DNA of 32,833 bases from an uncultured Oscillospiraceae bacterium (GTDB taxonomy: Bacteria > Bacillota > Clostridia > Oscillospirales > Oscillospiraceae). The notes beneath the pieces were generated by a model. The model ran no database searches and was not told the origin of the DNA. It saw only the letters and a list, made by a program, of their open reading frames with translations. Location: assembly GCA_934573855.1 (NCBI GenBank), contig CAKTMF010000014.1, positions 1-32,833 of the forward strand, given 5' to 3'. The translations under genes were made by a program, and so were the position numbers. Numbering within the stretch: the first letter of the stretch is position 1; every line of letters begins with the position of its first letter. Positions 24,423-31,806 of the stretch are shown piece after piece.

Positions 24423-24531
24423 TATGACAAATAACTAATAATTCTTAATAATCCTTTAACGTCTTTGCGGCCGGAGGAAAACTTTAACAAGCGGAGAAAA
24501 GCCTTACGCGTTTTTATCTTCGGACATGAAT

Positions 24532-24555
24532 ATCGGGCGGCTGACGCCGCCCGAT
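24532..24555 (-). terminator. Hairpin after the solute-binding protein gene
   Basis: A perfect 10-bp stem, ATCGGGCGGC (24532-24541) with GCCGCCCGAT (24546-24555), has a TGAC loop 10 bases past the stop codon. No real U tract follows on the minus strand. It may therefore be a partial terminator or a 3'-end stabiliser that keeps lipoprotein message more abundant than permease message. Confidence 0.6.
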
Positions 24556-24565
24556 TAGTGTTTGC

Positions 24566-27019
24566 TTATCGCTGCTCGTTTATGTAGATGTTGACCTTGC
24601 TCTGGATGAGTCTCGCCACGTCGTCCACGGACTTCTGTCCCTGGAAGAACGCCTCGGCCTGCTCGACGACGATGTCATAAATGCTGTTGTCGCCGGAGGA
24701 GAACTTGGTGGTGGTGGAAATAAGTTCGTAGATCCTGTCGGCCTGCTCCTGAGACAGCTCGTAGTAGTCGATACGGTCGCCGCTCGCGAGGTAGTAGCTG
24801 CCGCGGGGTTCCTTGATCTTCTCGCCGTTCTCGTCAAGCTCGAACTTGGTGATGACCTGACCATTCGCGTCGCTCTCGGTGGTCATTCTGTACTGGGGAG
24901 TCATGGCCTCCTTTTCCATCGCTCTGTAGGCCTTGAGGTTGGTGGGGATACCGGAGCGAGCCTCCGTCTGGTACTTCTCGGTGAAGAAGGTGCGGAGGAA
25001 CTGCCACGCGCCCTCCTTGTCGGCGCAGGTGGTACTCATCGCGAAGCCGCTGTTGGCCGAGATCATGTTGCCGGTGCCGTTATCGGAGGGGAAGCCGATG
25101 TAGGTCGCGCCCAGCTCGCCGAACATCGCATCGTACATGCCCGCGTCGTTGAGATTGTACAGGTACACGTTCATCAGCATTTCGCGGCCCTGGGAGACGA
25201 GGGTGTAGGGTTCGACGTCTTTGCCGTATTCAAAGTTGTTCCAGTCAAATTCCTTCTGGAAGAAGGCGGCGAACTTGAGCAGATCCTTGAAGCTGTCGCT
25301 GTCGAAGTTGCAGGTGCCGGTACTCCAGTCGCAGAAGGAGTCGATATCAAGGCTGAGGCCCTGACGCAGGGCATCGTATCTGGTGTAGTAATACTCGAAT
25401 ATCTGGCAGTCCTCGGGCATGTTGGCGTACGCCTCCCAGAGCTGGTCGTAGGTCCAGCCCGGGGTGTCGCCCACGATAGAGGACGCGCCCATCACCGTGC
25501 TGAGGCTGAAGGAGGAGCAGGTCGCGCAGAGCTTGCCGTCCTGTTCGATGGCCTGAAGGATGTTGGGGAAGAAATCGTCGCGGCTGAGCTCCTTGTCGGA
25601 GTCAATGAACGGATAGAGGTCCTCGAGGATGCCCTTGGCGGCATAGCGGTCATAGGGCAGGCCGTTGAGGTCGATGATGTCAGGCACGTTGCCGGCGAGT
25701 ATCTCGGTGTTGAGCTTGGTGAGGCCGGCGGAATAGTCCTCGTCGGTATTGAATGCGGAGTAATCGGTGACCTCTATGCGGCATCTGTCGCTGCTGCGGT
25801 TGAAGCTGATGATGACGTCGCGCAGATTGTAGTCGAGGTACTGGGTCGCGAGAGTGAGGGTCTGCTTCCGGGGCAGGGAGCTGGCGGGGACGCTGCTGAC
25901 CTTGACGATCTCGCTGGTGCAGTTCTCGTAGTTCTTGTCCCAGACGTTGGTCACGCCGACGACGGTGCCGTCGGAGAGGACGCCGAAGCCGTTGAGGGTG
26001 TCGTTATTGACGTCGCAGTTGATCCAGTTGAAGAGGAGCTTGCTCTCCTTGGTCTTGCTGTCGTAGCCGAAGAAGTTTATGCCGTTGTTGTAATAGAAGT
26101 CGTAGTCGCCCTTGCCGGAGATGGCGCCGTAGGCGTTCGAGGGCAGCTCGATCTTCTCGCTGAAGCCGCCGCTCTTGAGGTCGACGACGTTCGCGGTGGT
26201 GCCGCCGTTATTGCCCCAGGTGATGACCGCCGCGCGGCCGTCCGCGAGAGCTTCGATGCCCTCGGTATACTCGTCCATGTCGAAACAGACGGTCATGTTG
26301 CCGTCGGCGTCAAAGCCGAGTACCTTGCTCTCGGACGCGAGGACATAGTTGCCTTCGCCGTCAGCGACAAGGCCGTAGGGCCAGAAGTAGGAGCCGTCGG
26401 TGGGAGAGGCGATCTCCTCGGGGATGAGGAGCATGAAGCGCTTCTTGATCTCGCCGGTCTTGGGCTCTACGAGGCGGATATAATACTCGCTGGCGCTTCT
26501 GTATTCCTGGTACCAGAGGTCGGAGTACTTCTCGGTCCCCTCGGGGGCGTCGCTCCAATACTCGTTGACGACCTCAAAGAGCATGATGTCGCCGCTGCTC
26601 GTAGCCTGCATGGAGCTTATATAGCTGCTGTACTCGTGGTCGGTGTTCTTCTCGAGCGGCTTGAAGTTGGCGAGCTTCGTCACCTTGCCGGAGTAGTCCA
26701 CGAAGTACATCACGGTCTCCCATATGGCGTACTGGTTCTCCCACTGGGGAGTCACGCCCTCGGGGATGTTCTGCCCCACCACTTCCTGAGTGCTGTAGTA
26801 GAAGCCCTCGTCGGTGAAGAGGCCGTTGCCGCCGATCCACTGGTTATTGGGATTGTCGATCTTGGTATAATCCGCGGCGTACACATATTCCGGGGCCGCG
26901 GTATTGGTGGGGGTCTCCTTCTGTCCGTCGCCGTTGCTCTTATCACCGCAGCCGGCGAGCGAGAATGCCATTGCGGCGGCGAGCAGGAGTGCGACGAGAG
27001 TTTTGATTTTTCTGTTCAT
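24566..27019 (-). CDS. Large extracellular solute-binding lipoprotein with extra N-terminal domain
   Basis: An 817-residue lipoprotein, about twice the usual length of sugar-binding proteins. The signal peptide has lipobox SLAGC, with C24 as the lipid site, followed by a short Gly/Asp/Thr linker. Residues about 45-380 form an additional domain with repeated beta-strand-turn patterns (FYYSTQEV, GLVADGEGNYVLASE, VLGFDADGNMTVCF, GFGVLSDGTVVGV), suggestive of a beta-propeller. From about 385 a family-1-type binding protein begins: TLTLATQYLD, then GNVPDIIDLNGLPYDRYAAK, and later FGELGATYIGFPSDNG. It ends in the long helical C-terminus normal for the class. GGAGG lies 7 bases before the ATG. It is divergent from a two-component system that likely regulates it. 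Confidence 0.88.
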   Translation of the reverse strand: MNRKIKTLVALLLAAAMAFSLAGCGDKSNGDGQKETPTNTAAPEYVYAADYTKIDNPNNQWIGGNGLFTDEGFYYSTQEVVGQNIPEGVTPQWENQYAIWETVMYFVDYSGKVTKLANFKPLEKNTDHEYSSYISSMQATSSGDIMLFEVVNEYWSDAPEGTEKYSDLWYQEYRSASEYYIRLVEPKTGEIKKRFMLLIPEEIASPTDGSYFWPYGLVADGEGNYVLASESKVLGFDADGNMTVCFDMDEYTEGIEALADGRAAVITWGNNGGTTANVVDLKSGGFSEKIELPSNAYGAISGKGDYDFYYNNGINFFGYDSKTKESKLLFNWINCDVNNDTLNGFGVLSDGTVVGVTNVWDKNYENCTSEIVKVSSVPASSLPRKQTLTLATQYLDYNLRDVIISFNRSSDRCRIEVTDYSAFNTDEDYSAGLTKLNTEILAGNVPDIIDLNGLPYDRYAAKGILEDLYPFIDSDKELSRDDFFPNILQAIEQDGKLCATCSSFSLSTVMGASSIVGDTPGWTYDQLWEAYANMPEDCQIFEYYYTRYDALRQGLSLDIDSFCDWSTGTCNFDSDSFKDLLKFAAFFQKEFDWNNFEYGKDVEPYTLVSQGREMLMNVYLYNLNDAGMYDAMFGELGATYIGFPSDNGTGNMISANSGFAMSTTCADKEGAWQFLRTFFTEKYQTEARSGIPTNLKAYRAMEKEAMTPQYRMTTESDANGQVITKFELDENGEKIKEPRGSYYLASGDRIDYYELSQEQADRIYELISTTTKFSSGDNSIYDIVVEQAEAFFQGQKSVDDVARLIQSKVNIYINEQR

Positions 27020-27056
27020 TTATGATCCTCCAAACATGATTTGTCTGAGCATGCCC

Positions 27057-27085
27057 ATTGTAACACATCAGTCTGTGAATGTCTC
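27057..27085 (-). promoter_or_regulatory. Promoter of the solute-binding lipoprotein gene
   Basis: Minus strand -10 TACAAT (27057-27062), a 17-base spacer and a poor -35 GAGACA (27080-27085). The -35 abuts the tandem CTTAA repeat at 27085-27099. A weak -35 beside an OmpR-type site is typical of activator-dependent promoters. Confidence 0.6.
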
Positions 27086-27099
27086 TTAAACTTTCTTAA
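27085..27099. promoter_or_regulatory. Putative response-regulator operator 1 (tandem CTTAA)
   Basis: CTTAAACTTTCTTAA holds two CTTAA half-sites with a 10-base period, one helical turn. It differs in a single base from operator 2, 43 bases away. Direct-repeat half-sites at 10-11-base spacing are typical of OmpR/PhoB-family regulators such as the one encoded next door. Binding is inferred. Confidence 0.55.
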
Positions 27100-27127
27100 A
27101 ACAAACACCGGGCCGCGCCCATACATG

Positions 27128-27142
27128 CTTAATCTTTCTTAA
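27128..27142. promoter_or_regulatory. Putative response-regulator operator 2 (tandem CTTAA)
   Basis: CTTAATCTTTCTTAA matches operator 1 in 14 of 15 bases. It lies 17 bases upstream of the -35 of the response-regulator promoter, consistent with autoregulation. Confidence 0.55.
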
Positions 27143-27159
27143 GTCCGGGAATTTCCGTA

Positions 27160-27187
27160 TTGTAACGCCGGGAAAATATGTTAATAT
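27160..27187 (+). promoter_or_regulatory. Promoter of the response regulator-kinase operon
   Basis: TTGTAA (27160-27165), a 16-base spacer and TAATAT (27182-27187). The ribosome site GAGGTGAT follows before the ATG at 27207. Confidence 0.6.
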
Positions 27188-27206
27188 ACAGAAGAGGTGA
27201 TATATC

Positions 27207-27896
27207 ATGGCAGTTCGCTCCAGTATTCTTATCGTAGACGACGATCCCGACATCAGAAAGGTCCTGAACCTTTTGCTCAATACGACCTATGACGTGGCCG
27301 AGGTGGAGGACGGCCCCTCCGCGATCGACTATATCCGCGAGCATCCGGAGACCGACCTTGTGCTGCTGGACGTGATGATGCCCGGTATGTCCGGTCTCGA
27401 GACCTGCAACGAGCTCAGACGCTATTCGAACGCGCCGGTGCTGTTCCTCACGGCAAAGTCCGCCGAGAGAGACAGGATAAGCGCCTACCGCAGCGGCGGG
27501 GACGACTTCCTCTCCAAGCCCTTCTCGCACGAGGAGCTTCTCGCGAAGGTCAGCTCCCTCCTGCGCCGCTACAGGGAGTACCGCGGCAAGCCCGACAGCG
27601 CCCTCGCCGTTGAGAATCTCGAGGTCGATTTTGAGAGCCGCACGGTGAAAAGCTCCGGCAGGACCGTCGCGCTCACCGACACCGAGTACGCTATACTCGA
27701 ATACCTCCTGAAAAACCGCGGCACCACAGTCACCGCGCCCGCGCTCTACGAGGCCGTGTGGCAGGAAAAGTTCCTCCCCGGCTCCGGCAACACCGTGATG
27801 GTCCACGTTCTTAATCTTCGGCGGAAGATAGAGGATAACCCCTCCAGTCCCAAGATAGTCCGCACCATATGGGGAAAGGGATACCAGATTGATTGA
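27207..27896 (+). CDS. OmpR-family response regulator
   Basis: A 229-residue DNA-binding regulator. The receiver domain (1-120) has the acidic pocket DDD at 11-13, phospho-acceptor D55 in LVLLDVMMPG, T82 and K104 in FLSKPF. The winged-helix effector domain (130-229) ends in VRTIWGKGYQID, the standard OmpR/PhoB wing. GAGGTGAT precedes the ATG. The kinase gene overlaps its last eight bases. Two CTTAA direct repeats upstream are likely binding sites shared with the divergent transporter genes. The call is firm; the signal is unknown. Confidence 0.95.
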   Translation: MAVRSSILIVDDDPDIRKVLNLLLNTTYDVAEVEDGPSAIDYIREHPETDLVLLDVMMPGMSGLETCNELRRYSNAPVLFLTAKSAERDRISAYRSGGDDFLSKPFSHEELLAKVSSLLRRYREYRGKPDSALAVENLEVDFESRTVKSSGRTVALTDTEYAILEYLLKNRGTTVTAPALYEAVWQEKFLPGSGNTVMVHVLNLRRKIEDNPSSPKIVRTIWGKGYQID

Positions 27897-29232
27897 TAAG
27901 CCCCGGCTGCCCAGAACACTGGACGCCCAGATGATATACACGCTGATACTGGCGCTCGCGCTCGCGCTGGCAATGTTCTTCGCGGTATACGGCTCCGGCT
28001 GCTACGCGGTGCGGCACATATACATGAGCGAGGAAAAAGTGGCCGCGCGCAAGACCGCCATATACAATCAGTTCAGCAGCTACGTCGCCGACAATAAGCT
28101 CAGCAGTCTGAACAGCGCTGAGCTTGCCCTCTGGTCGGAGGATAAGCCCGAGATCACCATACTCCTCTTCCGCAATCAGAAGCTTGACTCGCGCATTCGC
28201 GCCGGCATGACGGAACCCGCGTTCAATATGCTCCCCTCTGAGCGCACCTCGCTCGCCACGCTCTACGGCAAGCTCTATCCCGTGCGCTTTGCCGACGGAG
28301 TGATGCAGATAGCCATCGGCGACTACTCCGAAAATCTCAAATACATCGGCTGCCGCATAGTCGCGGTCTCCGCCGCGGCGCTGACGTTCCTTGTCATGAT
28401 GCTCTGGTATGTGAGGCAGCTCACCCAGCGCATAGTCGTTCTCTCAAAGGAAGCGGTGGAGATAGGCGCGGGCGACCTTGAAAAGCCCATAACCGTCTCC
28501 GGCGGAGACGAGCTTGCGGAGCTTGCCTCCTCGGTCGACCTTATGCGCCGCTCCGTTATCGAGCGGATGGGCAGCGAGAGCCGCGCGTGGCAGGCGAACG
28601 CCGAGCTTATCACCGCCATCTCCCACGATATCCGCACGCCGATGACCTCGCTCATCGGCTATCTGGGGCTGCTGAACGAGGGCGGCTTTACGGACAGCGC
28701 GCAGGAAAAGCAGTTCGCGGCCTCCGCCTACGCAAAGGCCATGGAGCTGAAGGACCTGACGGATGAGCTGTTCAAATACTTCCTCGTTTTCGGCAAGTCC
28801 GGCGTAGAGATGGAGATCGAGCCTTACGATGCGCGCCTTCTCACGGAGCAGTTTCTCGCCGAGGCGCAGTTCGATATCGCGGACTCCGGCTTTACTCTGG
28901 AGGTCAGGGATTTCGAGGGCGAGTGCAGCATTTCCGTCGACCCGCTGTATCTCAAGCGGGTGTTCGATAACCTCGTGTCCAACATAAAGAAATACGCCGA
29001 TCCGTCGCACCCCGTCATCGCCGTGTGCGAGCTGGATGACGGGAGCTTTTCCGTCTGTGTGTCCAACGCCGTCAGCCGCTCCATGAACAAGGTGGAGAGT
29101 ACGAAGATAGGCCTTCGCACCTGTGAAAGGATACTCGAGACCATGGGCGGGAAATTCGAGACTGACAACACCGGCGACTGGTTCACGGCGGAGCTTATCC
29201 TCCCCGCCGGCGCGCCGCTGGAGCAGAAGTAG
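27889..29232 (+). CDS. HAMP-domain sensor histidine kinase
   Basis: A 447-residue membrane kinase, partner of the preceding regulator. Helix 1 is at about 16-36, an extracytoplasmic sensor of about 115 residues follows, and helix 2 is at about 154-174. HAMP spans about 175-230, the HisKA phospho-histidine is H246 in ITAISHDIRTPMTS, and the ATPase domain has N-box FDNLVSNIKKYAD. The usual D-x-G-x-G (G1) box is not evident: the sequence after the N-box runs VCVSNAVSRSMNKVESTKIGL. A TTG start at 27889 is chosen because AAAGGG lies 8 bases upstream and the frames overlap. The first ATG, at 27931, lacks a ribosome site and would trim the cytoplasmic lead before helix 1. Confidence 0.9.
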   Translation: MIDKPRLPRTLDAQMIYTLILALALALAMFFAVYGSGCYAVRHIYMSEEKVAARKTAIYNQFSSYVADNKLSSLNSAELALWSEDKPEITILLFRNQKLDSRIRAGMTEPAFNMLPSERTSLATLYGKLYPVRFADGVMQIAIGDYSENLKYIGCRIVAVSAAALTFLVMMLWYVRQLTQRIVVLSKEAVEIGAGDLEKPITVSGGDELAELASSVDLMRRSVIERMGSESRAWQANAELITAISHDIRTPMTSLIGYLGLLNEGGFTDSAQEKQFAASAYAKAMELKDLTDELFKYFLVFGKSGVEMEIEPYDARLLTEQFLAEAQFDIADSGFTLEVRDFEGECSISVDPLYLKRVFDNLVSNIKKYADPSHPVIAVCELDDGSFSVCVSNAVSRSMNKVESTKIGLRTCERILETMGGKFETDNTGDWFTAELILPAGAPLEQK

Positions 29233-29307
29233 TCCGCCGGGGGCAACTGCGGGTTGCTTGCCCGATAACGGCGCCTATGCTACAGTTATCGCAAGGAGGT
29301 GTCTCAT

Positions 29308-29748
29308 ATGGATACTAAGGAAATTTTATATACTCTGCGGACGAAAAGCGGCATGTCGCAGGACGAACTGGCCGAGAAGGTCTTTGTCACACGTCAGGCG
29401 GTGTCCCGCTGGGAAAACGGTGAAACGACCCCGGGGGCCGAGACTCTGAAGCTGCTCTCGAAGTTCTTTGACGTTTCCATCAACACTCTGCTCGGCTCGC
29501 CGAGAAAGCTCATATGCCAGTGCTGCGGAATGCCGCTCGACGACTCCACGCTCAGCCGGGAGCCTGACGGTGAATTCAACGAGGATTACTGCAAGTGGTG
29601 CTACGCGGACGGTGAGTTCACCTACTCCAGCAAGGAGCAGCTGATAGACTTCTGCGCGGCGCACATGGCGAGCGAGAGCTGGCCCGCCGAGCAGGTCCGC
29701 GCGCATATGGAGGCCATGGTGCCGAACCTCGCGCATTGGAAGAAATGA
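29308..29748 (+). CDS. XRE-family regulator with C-terminal zinc ribbon
   Basis: A 146-residue protein. Residues 1-60 are a lambda-repressor-type helix-turn-helix, with KSGMSQDELAEKVFVTRQ followed by AVSRWENGETTPGAETLKLL. After a short linker comes a Cys-rich zinc ribbon, CQCCGMPL then CKWCYADGEF, and a helical tail ending in AHWKK. This matches the putative zinc-ribbon proteins often fused to XRE domains in Firmicutes. ATG at 29308 is used, with AAGGAGG 8 bases upstream; a GTG at 29299 would overlap that site. It lies 75 bases after the kinase gene on the same strand and might be co-transcribed, but no link in function is shown. Confidence 0.88.
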   Translation: MDTKEILYTLRTKSGMSQDELAEKVFVTRQAVSRWENGETTPGAETLKLLSKFFDVSINTLLGSPRKLICQCCGMPLDDSTLSREPDGEFNEDYCKWCYADGEFTYSSKEQLIDFCAAHMASESWPAEQVRAHMEAMVPNLAHWKK

Positions 29749-29785
29749 GCCGGCGGCAGTGTACGCCGCCTGACAGGGAAGCGCC

Positions 29786-30205
29786 ATGAGAGCATACAGG
29801 AGATCAAATATTCCTATCGCCAAAACGCTGAGGAAAAATATGACGCCGTGGGAGAGAAAGCTGTGGTTTGATTTTCTGAGAAATTATCCAGTACGTTTCC
29901 AGCGTCAGAAAGCCATCGGCGACCATATCGTAGATTTCTACTGTGCAAAGGCGGGACTTGTCATTGAGCTTGACGGCGGAGTACACTATACTCCGGAGCA
30001 GGCAGAAAAGGATCTTCTCCGCACGGGTGAATTGGAGGCCATGGGACTGACCGTAGTACGGTTCTGCAATACCGAGATAGACCGAGGTTTTACCGGCGTG
30101 TGCGAATGCATTGACCGATCCGTTCAGATATCTCTCCCTCAGTCAGCTACGCTGACAGCTCCCTCGTCAGAGGGAGCCGAAAATATCGCCCGGCGCAAAG
30201 TATAA
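29786..30205 (+). CDS. DUF559 endonuclease-fold protein with repeat-encoded tail
   Basis: A 139-residue protein. Residues 8-113 match DUF559, a Vsr/restriction-endonuclease-like PD-(D/E)XK fold: RKNMTPWERKLWFDFLRN, FQRQKAIGDHIVDFYC with D50, and LVIELDGGVH with E61 and D63. Residues from about 116 on (ISLPQSATLTAPSSEGA) are read from the small repeat at 30132-30176, so the native stop was probably lost when the repeat inserted. DUF559 genes are often seen singly beside such repeats in gut Clostridia (recollection). The ribosome site is AGGGAA. Nuclease activity is plausible from the residues but not shown. Confidence 0.85.
   Translation: MRAYRRSNIPIAKTLRKNMTPWERKLWFDFLRNYPVRFQRQKAIGDHIVDFYCAKAGLVIELDGGVHYTPEQAEKDLLRTGELEAMGLTVVRFCNTEIDRGFTGVCECIDRSVQISLPQSATLTAPSSEGAENIARRKV
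30132..30176 (+). repeat. Small interspersed palindromic repeat, copy 1
   Basis: CTCTCCCTC leads into a GTCAGC/GCTGAC hairpin (30142-30156), then CTCCCTC-GTCA-GAGGGAG (30159-30176). The same plan occurs in inverted orientation at 30269-30320, with a different central hairpin. Confidence 0.8.
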
Positions 30206-30243
30206 GCTCCTGCCCGAGATCAAGTCTTGGGCAGGAGCTTTTC
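30204..30243 (+). terminator. Terminator after the DUF559 gene
   Basis: A 12-bp stem, AAGCTCCTGCCC (30204-30215) with GGGCAGGAGCTT (30229-30240), has a 13-base loop and a short T run. It begins at the stop codon of the extended DUF559 frame. Confidence 0.8.
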
Positions 30244-30268
30244 ATTTCTCCCTGTCCCCGCGTCTCTG

Positions 30269-30320
30269 CCTCCCTCTGACGAGGGAGGTGGCAAGACCGC
30301 AGGTCTTGACGGAGGGAGAG
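30269..30320 (-). repeat. Small interspersed palindromic repeat, copy 2 (inverted)
   Basis: CCTCCCTC-TGAC-GAGGGAGG (30269-30288) is followed by a CAAGACC/GGTCTTG hairpin (30292-30308) and GAGGGAGAG. Reverse-complemented, it follows the same consensus as copy 1: CTCTCCCTC, GTCA, variable hairpin, CTCCCTCGTCAGAGGGAG. Confidence 0.8.
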
Positions 30321-30429
30321 ATTTACGGTATCCTCGCGCGAACGTTCCCGCTGCCGGCTTATAGGGCGTACAGTCGGCCTGCTTTGTCCGCCGCATTACC
30401 GGCACTTCTGAAACATTACCTTGCGCTTG

Positions 30430-30463
30430 AAAAAACAGCGGGCGGCTCCATAGCCGCCTGCTG
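30430..30463 (-). terminator. Terminator of the Mrp/NifX-like operon
   Basis: A 12-bp stem with one G-U pair (30436-30447 with 30452-30463) has a 4-base loop. On the minus strand TTTTTT (30430-30435) follows. Confidence 0.88.
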
Positions 30464-30486
30464 TATTATGCCGTTATATCCGCTTT

Positions 30487-30900
30487 TCAGCAGCCGCAGG
30501 CTCCGCCGCAGCCGCAGTCCTCTCCGTCCTCGTGATGGCAGCCGGAGCAGCCGCCGCATCCGCCGGAGCAGGAGCCGCCGTCGACGATGGGGAGCCGTCC
30601 CTCGATGAGCATGTCCGCCGCGGTGTCCGCGTCGCCGCAGTAGCCCGCGATGGGTACGATACCCATGGACAGCAGCTCCGCGCGGCCCTCCGCGCCGATA
30701 TTGCCGACGATGACCGCGTCGACGCCGTTATCCTTCATGAGCTGCGCCATGGCCGCATGGCCGTGCCTGTCTCCGCACTCCACCAGCACCTTTCTGCAGC
30801 TCTCGACCTCCATGTCGGGGTAGTCGTAGAGCGCGAACATCTCCGCGTGGCCGAAATGCTCGAATATCTCTCCGTCCTTGTAGGCGACCGCTATCTTCAT
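30487..30900 (-). CDS. NifX/NafY-like cofactor-binding protein with Cys-rich tail
   Basis: A 137-residue protein. Residues 1-105 form the dinitrogenase iron-molybdenum cofactor (NifX/NafY/NifB C-terminal) domain: MKIAVAYKDGEIFEHFGHAEMF at the start, and DNGVDAVIVGNIGAEGRAELLSMGI. The last 30 residues are almost wholly Gly and Cys, with C-x-x-x-C and C-x-C spacings and an HH pair, able to hold metal or Fe-S. No nitrogenase genes are nearby, and this family is widespread in anaerobes that do not fix nitrogen. It begins three bases after the Mrp ATPase stop, so the two are co-translated and probably act together in metal-cluster handling. Confidence 0.9.
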   Translation of the reverse strand: MKIAVAYKDGEIFEHFGHAEMFALYDYPDMEVESCRKVLVECGDRHGHAAMAQLMKDNGVDAVIVGNIGAEGRAELLSMGIVPIAGYCGDADTAADMLIEGRLPIVDGGSCSGGCGGCSGCHHEDGEDCGCGGACGC

Positions 30901-30903
30901 CGC

Positions 30904-31728
30904 TCACACTTCCTTTTCTATATAGTCGGCCAGCGGGGCGATATGTTCGCCGCTGACGGACTCGACCTCGCCGGCGTCCACCATGGCGGACACGACCGGG
31001 TCTATGGGCAGACGCACGAAATGCCCGATACCGAAGCTCTTTGCGACCTGCTCTACCTTGCTTTCGCCGAATATGGCGTGTTCCTTGCCGCAGTCGGGAC
31101 ATTTGAAGTAGGACATATTCTCGACTATGCCCAGCACGGGTATCTTCATGAGTCCGGCCATGTTCACGGCCTTCGCGACGATCATGCTGACAAGGTCCTG
31201 CGGGGTGGTGACGATGACTATGCCGTCCACGGGCAGGGACTGGAACACGGTGAGAGGCACGTCGCCCGTTCCGGGAGGCATGTCGACGAACATATAGTCC
31301 ACGTTATCCCACATAACGTCCGTCCAGAACTGCGTCACGGCTCCGGCGATGACGGGGCCGCGCCATACGACAGGCTCGGTCTCGTTCTCAAGAATGAGGT
31401 TGATGGACATTACCTGAAGCCCGGTGTGCGTGTAGACGGGGATGAGATACTCCTGCGTCCCGGTGGCATGCTCGGTAATGCCGAAGGACTTGGGTATGGA
31501 GGGGCCGGTGATGTCGGCGTCCAGCACGGCGCAGTTGTGGCCGCGGCGCTGCATTTCGGAGGCAAGGAGGCTCGTGACGAGGGACTTGCCCACGCCGCCC
31601 TTGCCGCTGACGACGGCGATGACCTTCTTTACGCTCGCCCCCTCGTGCAGAGGCTTTCTGAGATTCTCCTGACGGGAGGAGCAGTTCTGACCGCAGCTTG
31701 AGCAGTCGTGATTGCATTCTTCGCTCAT
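30904..31728 (-). CDS. mrp: Mrp/NBP35-family P-loop ATPase (Fe-S carrier)
   Basis: A 274-residue cytosolic ATPase of the MinD/Mrp class that carries and transfers Fe-S clusters. The N-terminus has four cysteines (C5, C9, C12, C16), as in NBP35-like forms. The deviant Walker A, SGKGGVGKS, is at 41-49; DADITGPSIPK lies near 75-85; and the C-terminal CPDC pair binds the bridging cluster. VDMPPGTGD is the Walker B/switch II region. The start has AAAGGTC upstream. It is the first gene of the pair with the NifX-like protein. Confidence 0.93.
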   Translation of the reverse strand: MSEECNHDCSSCGQNCSSRQENLRKPLHEGASVKKVIAVVSGKGGVGKSLVTSLLASEMQRRGHNCAVLDADITGPSIPKSFGITEHATGTQEYLIPVYTHTGLQVMSINLILENETEPVVWRGPVIAGAVTQFWTDVMWDNVDYMFVDMPPGTGDVPLTVFQSLPVDGIVIVTTPQDLVSMIVAKAVNMAGLMKIPVLGIVENMSYFKCPDCGKEHAIFGESKVEQVAKSFGIGHFVRLPIDPVVSAMVDAGEVESVSGEHIAPLADYIEKEV

Positions 31729-31777
31729 GATAATCGACCTTTCTGTGTTTCAAAAAAAATGCTGTCAATGTCTTTAT

Positions 31778-31805
31778 ATTATACCCAAATAAACCGGGAA
31801 GTCAA
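31778..31805 (-). promoter_or_regulatory. Promoter of the Mrp/NifX-like operon
   Basis: Minus strand TTGACT (31800-31805), a 16-base spacer and a perfect TATAAT (31778-31783). The -35 begins one base after the stop codon of the upstream Gx transporter gene. Confidence 0.7.
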
Positions 31806-31806
31806 A

